DNA of 64,000 nt from Mytilus californianus (lineage: Eukaryota > Mollusca > Bivalvia > Mytilida > Mytilidae): positions 85,495,143-85,559,142 of the forward strand of contig NW_026262679.1 in the NCBI RefSeq assembly GCF_021869535.1. The letters are read 5' to 3'. The notes beneath the pieces are model-generated. The model searched no databases, had not been told where the DNA came from, and was given only the letters and a program-made list of their open reading frames with translations. Position 1 is the first letter of the stretch, and each line of letters starts with the position of its first letter. The position numbers were made by a program, and so were the translations under genes. Positions 57,358-64,000 of this stretch are shown here, piece by piece.

Positions 57358-58317
57358 AGAAATAAAGAAGGAAGAACTATGGTCCCTTCCTGGTTCTTTT
57401 AAATGGACCAATCAGAGCAAGGACATTTATATTGACGCTTCTTTAGAAGAAAACAGTGTAGAAGACATTCTATCTTTAAACAAACTAATTGACGATAATA
57501 GTTTTAATGATATTGATTTCTTAGTTACCAAAACTAATGAAATCTATTTAGAAGCTGCAAAAAAATCAGTTTCTTTCAAAGCAAATTTAAAAAAATCCAT
57601 CATGCAAAGACAAACAAAAAAGGCAAAACCTTAAAAAGTATGGATGTCAAATGATTGCTTACTCCTTAGAAAAGAAAGTTCGCTCCCTTGGAAATAGATT
57701 AGCTAAAGCACCCAATAATAATGCATTAAGATTGACTTATTGCAACTGTAAAAGAGAATACAATAAACTTAAAAATAAACTAGAAAAGGTTTTTTTTTCA
57801 ATCCTTGATAAAACAAATAAATGATATAAATCCAAAGAACACCAAAGAATTTTAGGGTAGCATTAATAATTACAAAAAAAAGAACAATAACTATGAGCCT
57901 GCTATTTCTGCCAAAGAATGGGAGATTGACATTATAAAAATTTACTTGCTACAAGTGAAAATGATAAAACTGATACTAATCAAAATATAGAGAACAAAGA
58001 CCATAACTGTACTAATACCCCGGTACATCCCTTAATGTCCCTATTACATGTAAAGAAATCAAAGACAGTGCATTAAGAAGTTAAAAAAGGGAAAATCTGG
58101 AGGTCCTGATCTGATAATTATTGAGTTTCTAAAGGTAGGGTCAAACACTTTAGTTTTACTTCTGACAAAACTTTTTAATAAGATACTTAATTCAGAAATT
58201 TCTCTATTGACATCAATTTATTAATCTGGTGACCCATCTGATTGTGGGAATTATAGAGGTATAAGCATAACAAGCTGTCTTGATAAAGTATTTACCTCAA
58301 TATTACAAATAAAGACT
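57358..58317 (+). pseudogene. Retrotransposon ORF2, linker and first reverse-transcriptase blocks
   Basis: With frameshifts and stops it reads FKWTNQSKDIYIDASLEENS, LLRKKVRSLGNRLAKAPNN, then LKKGKSGGPDLIIIEFLK, LLLTKLFNKILNSE and NYRGISITSCLDKVFTSILQ. The KSGGPD and NYRGIS words are characteristic of the RT-0/RT-1 region of CR1/Jockey-type elements. It is cut by repeat K after about TSILQ. Confidence 0.8.
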
Positions 58318-59050
58318 TAGGGATATAGTTACGATACTGTTGTCAGGTCATTAAAGATTGCATATTTTGGCTTTAATATTGATTCACTTATAGGGTCTTT
58401 GCATCAAAATTAAACACATTTGTTCTAAAACCAGTATTTGGCATGACACAGGTTATGTTCTTCTCATATATTTTATGACGGTATAATACTAAACCCCTAA
58501 CAGGAGGGATTGTGCCTGATATTCATATGATGAAGACATAATCTTTCAATCAGTTTAATTGAGGTCTGGAGCCCAGGCATGTCAGTAACTGCTAGTAGTC
58601 TGTTGTTATTTATGTATTATTGTCATTTTGTTTATTTTCTTTTGTTTCCTATTCTGACATCGGACTCGGACTTCTCTTATACTGAGTTTTACTGTGCGTA
58701 CTGTTGTGCGTTTGTTTTTACTACATTGGCTAGAGGTATAGGGGGAGGGTTGAGATCTCAAAAAACATGTTTAACCCCGCCGCATTTTTGCGCCTGTCCC
58801 AAGTCAGGAGCCTCTGGCCTTTGTTAGTCTTGTATCATTTTGAATTTTAGTTTCCTGTGTATAATTTGGAGTTTAGTATGACGTCCATTATCACTGAACT
58901 AGTATACATATTTGTTCAGGGGCCAGCTGAAGGACGCCTCCGGGTGGGGGAGTTTCTCGCTGCATTGAAGACCCATTGGTGGCCTTCTGCTGTTGTCTGC
59001 TCTATGGTCGGGTCGTTGTCTCTTTGACACATTCCCCATTTCCATTCTCA
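58318..59050 (+). mobile_element. Mussel interspersed repeat K (about 730 bp) inside ORF2
   Basis: Runs from 'ggatatagttacgatactgt' to 'acacattccccatttccatt'. The segment 'aacatgtttaaccccgccgc' and 'gtcccaagtcaggagcct' (58766-58812) is shared with family F, so the two families have a common module. It is non-coding: the open frame 58579-58827 is not a gene. Retrotransposon sequence resumes with FISDSLETNNLLCSNQGGFR. Confidence 0.7.
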
Positions 59051-59146
59051 ATTTTATTAGTGATTCTCTTGAAACAAATAATTTATTATGTTCAAATCAA
59101 GGTGGTTTTAGAAAAAATTAAGGAACTGTAGATCATGTCTTTATTT
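59051..59146 (+). pseudogene. Retrotransposon ORF2, small reverse-transcriptase segment
   Basis: Reads FISDSLETNNLLCSNQGGFR, KN, stop, GTVDHVFI. The NQGGFR word is the RT-2 block of this group. It is followed directly by a family 1 cassette. Confidence 0.8.
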
Positions 59147-60240
59147 AAACTAGAGGCTCTAAAGAGCCTGTGTCGCTCACCTTAGTCTATGTGCATATTA
59201 AACAAAGGACATAGATGGATTCATGACAAAATTGTGTTTTGGTGATGGTGATGTGTTTGTAGATCTTACTTTACTGAACATTCTTGCTGCTTACAATTAT
59301 CTCTATCTATAATGAACTTGGCCCAGTAGTTACAGTGGAAAATATTTTGTAAAAATTTACAAAAATTTACAAAATTTATGAAAATTGTAAAAAATTGACT
59401 ATAAAGGGCAATAACTCCTTAAGGGGTCAATTGACAATTTTGGTCGTGTTGACTTATTTGTAGATCTTACTTTGCTGTACATTATTGCTGTTTACAGTTT
59501 ATCTCTATCTATAATAATATTCAAGATAATAACCAAAAGCTGCAAAATTTTCTTAAAATTACCAATTCAGGGGCAGCAACCCAACAACGTGTTGCCTGAA
59601 TGGTCTGAAAATTTCAGGGCAGATAGATCTTCACCTAATGAACAATTTTATCCCAGTCAGATTTGCTCTAAATGCTTTGGTTTCAGAGATATGAGCCAAA
59701 AACTGCATTTTACCCTATGTACTATTTTTTAGCCATGTCGGCCATCTTAGTTCGCTGGCGGGGTCATCGGACACATTTTTTAAACTAAATTCCCTAATGA
59801 TGATTGTGGACAAGTTTGGTTAAATTTGTCTTAATAGTTTCAGAGGAGAAGATTTTTGTAAAAGATTCCAAAAATTTACGTAAAATGGTTAAAAATTGAC
59901 TATAAAGGGCAATAACTCCTTAAGGGGTCAACTGACCATTTTGATCAAGTTGACTTATTTGTAGATCTTACTTTGCTGAACATTATTGCTGTTTACAGTT
60001 TATCTCTATCTATAATAATATTCAAGATAACCAAAAAACTGCAAAATTTCCTTTAAATTACCAATTCAGGGGCAGCAACCCAACAACAGGTTGTCCGATT
60101 CATCTGAAAATTTCAGGGCAGATAGATCTTTACCTGATAAACAATTTTACCCTGTGTCAGATTTGCTGTAAATGCTTTGGTTTCAGAGATATAAGCCAAA
60201 ATCTACATTTTACCCCTATGTTCTATTTTTAGCTATGGTG
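59147..60240 (+). mobile_element. Hairpin-cassette family 1, copy 2, 3'-truncated, in the RT domain
   Basis: The 5' 300 bp are nearly identical to the copy at 49.45 kb ('aggctctaaagagcct', 'gtgtcgctcacctt'). It has an extra core unit: 'ttgtagatcttactttgctg' occurs at about 59457 and 59959 as well as a variant at 59260. It stops at 'ctatggtg', short of the GAC run and 3' stem-loop. The element end and part of the RT domain have been lost together. Confidence 0.82.
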
Positions 60241-60641
60241 ACTTAAAATTACAAGATAAAGGAATCCAAGGCAAATCTTATAACATACTGCATGACATGT
60301 ACTCTAATATGTTATATTCATGTTAATATCAGAATATGTTTACTAAGCCTTTTCTTGCTAATCAAGGAGTCAAACAAGGATACAGTTTAAGTCCTACTTT
60401 ATTTAATATATTTGTCGATGACACAGGGAAATACTTTGTTACCAAATCAACTAGTGCAGTTAATTTACATGATCAAAAATTGAACCATTTATTGTATGCT
60501 GATGATTTGTTATTGATATCTGAATCTGCAACTGGTCTCCAGAACTGTCTTGATTCTTTGCAAAAATATAGTTCTGAATGGAAACAGTATGTAAACTTCA
60601 AAAAAACAAAAATTATAATTTTCTCTAAAAAAAGTAAATAA
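60241..60641 (+). pseudogene. Retrotransposon ORF2, reverse-transcriptase core with YADD
   Basis: Resumes as LKLQDKGIQGKSYNILHDMY, stops, then opens again from 60336: KPFLANQGVKQGYSLSPTLF NIFVDD, then LNHLLYADDLLLIS with YADD at 60495-60506, and WKQYVNFKKTKIIIF. QG...LSP and YADD are catalytic blocks of reverse transcriptases. Block A (usual wording DFKKAFD) is absent, lost at the junction with the upstream cassette. Confidence 0.88.
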
Positions 60642-61708
60642 AGAAAATTTCTACTTTTATTACAGTTCTAATGCAATCGAAATCGTTATTATAAATACAA
60701 AGCAGTTGATTTTCATAGCTCTGGAAAATTTATACAGGCAGTGTCAAGCCTCTCAGATAAAGCTAAACAAGCATATTTTGCGTTGGTCTAAACACCCATA
60801 CAGTGAAAACTTGTCTGTTAAAACTTGTCTCCAGCTTTTTAACTCAATCATAGTTCCTATTCTAACTTATGGATCAGAAGTATGGATATCAGAATTCAAA
60901 CCAAATTTTGAAGCATTAGACAAAAGTAAATTTGAAAAAACACAAAACTCCATATTTAAAAACATACTTGGGGTTAATGGAAAGTCTTCCGATCTAGAAG
61001 TGCGGTGCGAATTGGGTGCATTACCTATTAGCATCAAATGTTATCAACTTATGTATAAATACTATGTGCGTCTCAGTGATATTGGTGAACAGTCTGGCGG
61101 TCCACATGAAATTCTCAAGGCTGCTTTTGAAGTGGACAAAACTCTAACAAGTAGAGAAAATTAATGGTCTAATAAATTATCTGAATTATCAGAATATATT
61201 TAAACAAGCATTGTAATATTAATTTCAAACAGAAACTAGAAGATTTCTACAAAAACAAAATTATATTTGAACTATCTAAAATAAAAGATGAAAACTTTTA
61301 TGTTTTAGTAAAATTTATACTAAATTTAAACAACAAGAATATTTAAACTTTAATGTTCCTAAATATCTCAGAAAAAAACTCACCAAATTAAGAATAAGTG
61401 CACACTCATTAGCAATAGAAACTGGTAGGTATGCAAGACCAATAATACCTTCTAATGAGAGATTTTTAAAATTTTGCACAGGACAAATTGAAAATGAGAT
61501 ACATTTCTTGATTGAGTGTTCTCAATATAACAAAATTAGATCTAAATATGAAATCAATGAAATAAATTCAAATAATTTGAATGCAAATTTTTTCAAAATT
61601 TTAAATCCCAATTCTGAAAAAGAACTAAAATCAATTTGTAGGTATATTGAAGAAGCTCTTGATTTGAGAGACCACCATACTGTTTCATCGGATAATAATC
61701 CTTTATAG
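60642..61708 (+). pseudogene. Retrotransposon ORF2, thumb and carboxy-terminal region
   Basis: After a frameshift: SGKFIQAVSSLSDKAKQAYF, then an open part with SIIVPILTYGSEVWISEF, FKNILGVNGKSSDLEVRCEL and YKYYVRLSDIGEQ. Past stops it continues RISAHSLAIETGRYARPIIP, FCTGQIENEIHFLIECSQYN, and ends SSDNNPL at 61708. The C-x-H-x-C pattern in the last part is usual for the end of CR1-like ORF2. Confidence 0.82.
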
Positions 61709-61984
61709 CTGCTTGTGCATATACACATATATCTTATATATAGGTGACTGTGTTTTTAAGTAAAATTATGAAAACTTAGAATAATCATGATGTATATGTG
61801 TATGGTATCACGAAGAATTCTGAATGTTATGGTATCCATAGACCATATCTAGAATTAACTTCTGACTTGTTGTTACATTGATCTTTATTTCATTTATAGT
61901 AGATGTTATTGTTGAATATATTGTCTGTACTTGGATCACGCCTCTATTGTGCTCTTTCCAATAAAATATTGAATTGAATTGAAT
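61709..61984 (+). other. Retrotransposon 3' UTR and terminal ATTGA repeat
   Basis: About 270 bp with no open frame, ending 'ccaataaaatattgaattga' and two more TTGAA-type units. A short tandem repeat in place of poly(A) is usual for CR1/L2-type elements. The 3' border is placed where the pentamer repeat stops. Confidence 0.7.
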
Positions 61985-63120
61985 ATTACAAAATTCTTGG
62001 ACACGTTTTGACCATATAATACCAGATAGATGTATAGTTCTTTGGGAAAAGTTTCTTCAAATAATATAAATATGCGCCCTTTAGTTCTAAGAAGTGGTTT
62101 TTACAAACAAAAAATTTTCTATCACTTGAAATGTACCCCTCATAAACGATAAAATATTTCCATGTACAAACCTCTGACAGGGACGTAAAATGAAAAAAAA
62201 AATAGTGTGTCACGTGATCAGTACGTGGGTCTACTCGAAAAGAATAGGGGCGTGTTTTATTGGTCTATTCTGCACATCTCCAGAATGTCTTCTGGTGAAG
62301 AGTCCAAAAAAATGAATCTGGAGATAACCTGGAGATATTCTACGGAAGATCAATAAAACAAAAATTCAATTTGCCGTCGAATATAGCAGATTTTTGTTAT
62401 GTTGGATGACATATTAAATGAAGTTTACGATGATTTTATAGAAAATTAAGATACGTCCGGTAGACATGACTGTAAAAGTGTGCTCTGTTCGTGACATGTT
62501 TCTTTGTTCTTTCCTCTAACTCAATTTTGCTAGACAAATCAGGCGTAAACCCCCACTATTTGATTTTTAAGAATAATCTTAAACTGCACAAAAATTCGTC
62601 AATGTTTGTCTCGAATATGATCAAAAAGGACATCTTGTCTATTCAATTTTTTTAAAGTAACCAAACTGGATTATTTTTGTATAAAGCAAAGATATCGGAA
62701 AGTTCTCAAAATCATTTTTCTCTGATGGTCCTTGAAGAAAATCTTCTGGTCCTAACTATTATTTCTATTGCATAATTTCGATGGTCAAAACCTTCGGACC
62801 ACCACTTTTCAAAAATTTTCATTGTATATGGATCTATATGCAAGTATATATATATACAATGTATACCAGACATTTCTCAGACTGTTTTTTCTTCTTTATT
62901 TTTTTAATAAATCCGTTGGTTGTGTACTGATTGATACTTCAGTCTTGGAGAACAAGATTTATTTCAGTACTATAGTTGTAATTAGCTTTGAGCAAACTTC
63001 CAGTAATTGCAAATACCCTTATTTCGGTGCTTTGTGTCTATTGTCTTAATGTAAGTTTTTTTTTGTGTGTCTCGTACCGATCTTTTGAGTTAATCTAATT
63101 GCAATTGATTTGTGCAAGTT
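61985..63120. other. Intergenic, nothing recognised
   Basis: AT-rich. Open frames at 61986-62213 and 62768-63049 have no recognisable family and contain simple TA or T runs. Confidence 0.35.
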
Positions 63121-63124
63121 GTTC

Positions 63125-63535
63125 TAATATTGTTCTGTTACACCACGGTCCCAGCCTCGGGGAGGGTTAACAAACATGTTATTGTACTGTTACACCCACT
63201 GTCCCAGGTTAGGGGGCTGGTTGGGCCGGATCCCGCTAACATGTTTAACCCCGCCACATTCTGTATGTATGCTCTGTCCAAAGTCAAAGTCAAATGTAAT
63301 TCAGTGGTTGTCGTTTTTTGCTGTGTTACATATTTGTTTTTCGTTCATTTTTTGTTGTACATTAATTAGGCCGTTAGTTTTCTCGTTTGAATAGTTTTAC
63401 ATTTGTGATTTCGGGGCCTTTTATAGCTGACTATGCGGTATGGGCTTTGCTTATTGTTGAATGCCGTACGGTGACCTATAGCTGTTAATTGCTGTGTCAT
63501 TTGGTCTCTTCTGGAGGGTTGTCTCATTGGCAATC
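63125..63535 (+). repeat. Mussel repeat family F, complete copy with duplicated 5' end
   Basis: The 5' module occurs twice in tandem: 'tctgttacaccacggtccca' (63134) and 'actgttacacccactgtccc' (63187). It continues through 'aacatgtttaaccccgccac', 'gtggttgtcgttttttgctg', 'gccttttatagctgactatg', 'tgttgaatgccgtacggtga' and 'gttgtctcattggcaatctt'. Confidence 0.85.
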
Positions 63536-63544
63536 TTCGTTTTT

Positions 63545-63850
63545 TTATCAACCCTGCCATATTCTGTGTGTGTCTATCCCAAGTCAGGAGCCTGTAGTTT
63601 AGTTGTTGTCGTTGGTTCATGTCTCGACTCATATTTGATATTTTGTAAATTATTTTGTTATGTATAATTAGGCCGTAAGTTTTCTCGTTTGAATTGTTTC
63701 GCACACTTTTCACGTCGGGCCTTTTGACAGTATCGGGTTTTGTCATTGTTGAAGGCCTTAATTACGGTTGTCAATAATTGCTTACATCCACTTCATATTT
63801 GAACTCCGGTGGATAGTTGCCTCATTAGCAATCATACATTTCTTCGTTTT
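63545..63850 (+). repeat. Mussel repeat family F, second adjacent copy
   Basis: Begins 'tatcaaccctgccatattct' and runs through 'gtcaggagcctgtagtttag', 'ttgaaggccttaattacggt' and 'ttgcctcattagcaatcata'. It is in tandem with the previous copy, separated by about 10 bp. Confidence 0.85.
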
Positions 63851-63889
63851 TATTTATTTACCTGACTTTTAAACTCGTGTTTTGAACCG

Positions 63890-63958
63890 AGTCCTGAACA
63901 TGCATGACATATTTGTCACTGGGCGTTAATAATTAGCAACAAACAATCAACCAAATAA
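63890..63958 (+). repeat. SINE/LINE tail, third copy
   Basis: It reads 'catgcatgacatatttgtca', 'ctgggcgttaa' and 'agcaacaaacaatcaacc', matching the retroposed tails at 26682-26733 and 47380-47439. No target-site duplication was identified here. Confidence 0.65.
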
Positions 63959-64000
63959 ACTTGTGTTAAATAAGAAGAAAAAACATTTGATATTCATTCA

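Larger units (their letters stand above)
50530..61984 (+). mobile_element. Non-LTR retrotransposon of CR1/L2 type, inactive and split by five insertions
   Basis: Coding pieces appear in order: ORF1 (50559-51386, 52507-53315, 54318-54462, 55742-55988), then ORF2 endonuclease (56528-57357) and reverse transcriptase (57358-58317, 59051-59146, 60241-61708). It ends with AATAAA and a short ATTGA repeat, as in many CR1/L2-type elements. The ORF1 SGNH-esterase domain plus an AP-type endonuclease in ORF2 fits that group. Insertions: family 5 at 51387-52506 and 54463-55741, family 2 at 53316-54317, repeat K at 58318-59050, family 1 at 59147-60240. Stops and frameshifts are present in every segment, so it cannot be active. 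Confidence 0.88.

Noticed and set aside
58579..58827. Cysteine-rich open frame
   Set aside because: It lies wholly in interspersed repeat K and reads through its shared module; not a gene.

Overview
The window looks like nuclear DNA of a bivalve mollusc, most likely a marine mussel (Mytilus-like). It is strongly AT-rich, gene-poor and intron-bearing. It is packed with interspersed repeats whose wording I recognise as typical of mussel genomic sequence (for example the modules containing 'gttgaaggccgta', 'tctcattggcaatcata' and 'ggagcaggatctgcttac'). The species is inference; no search was run.

Layout. 1-3939: intergenic, with two old repeat copies. 3940-12094 (+): one convincing host gene, a universal stress protein (USP) in four exons. 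The exons join in phase to a 164-residue protein with a complete USP nucleotide-binding motif and a natural run of six histidines near the C-terminus. Its 6.4 kb intron 2 holds a 1.5 kb element with perfect 32-bp terminal inverted repeats, a 0.6 kb foldback and a 0.4 kb MITE. 12.1-22.1 kb: intergenic, with scattered mussel repeats, a palindromic 42-bp minisatellite and a broken hAT/ZMYM1-like transposase-derived gene. 22.1-27.3 kb: a run of short elements built on tandem cores and ending in hairpins. 29.06-43.19 kb: a 14-kb satellite of about 65 monomers of about 216 bp, each holding a 37-bp-arm inverted repeat. 43.66-44.68 kb: a 1-kb foldback beside the satellite. 45-50.3 kb: more hairpin-ended elements. 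50.3-61.98 kb: one long, dead non-LTR retrotransposon of CR1/L2 type. Its ORF1 has an SGNH-esterase domain and its ORF2 has endonuclease plus reverse transcriptase. It is interrupted by five later insertions. 62-64 kb: intergenic, with two copies of the commonest mussel repeat and a SINE tail.

The most interesting material is repeat biology. First, the satellite is effectively an array of hairpins with higher-order structure. Second, six sequence-unrelated repeat families share one plan: 5' stem-loop in most families, a TGTCTCGC-like word in most, a 147-200 bp tandem core, a GAC/GCC trinucleotide run, a 3' stem-loop, then an A-run. All copies seen point the same way. Two copies of one family sit in the retrotransposon ORF with the frame continuing across the insertion and no visible target-site duplication, which suggests a Helitron-like (rolling-circle) mode. 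Third, two retroposed tails of only 52 and 60 bp have clean 12-bp target-site duplications. A few minus-strand segments around the satellite have good splice sites and might be exons of an unrecognised gene or non-coding RNA; this is weak.
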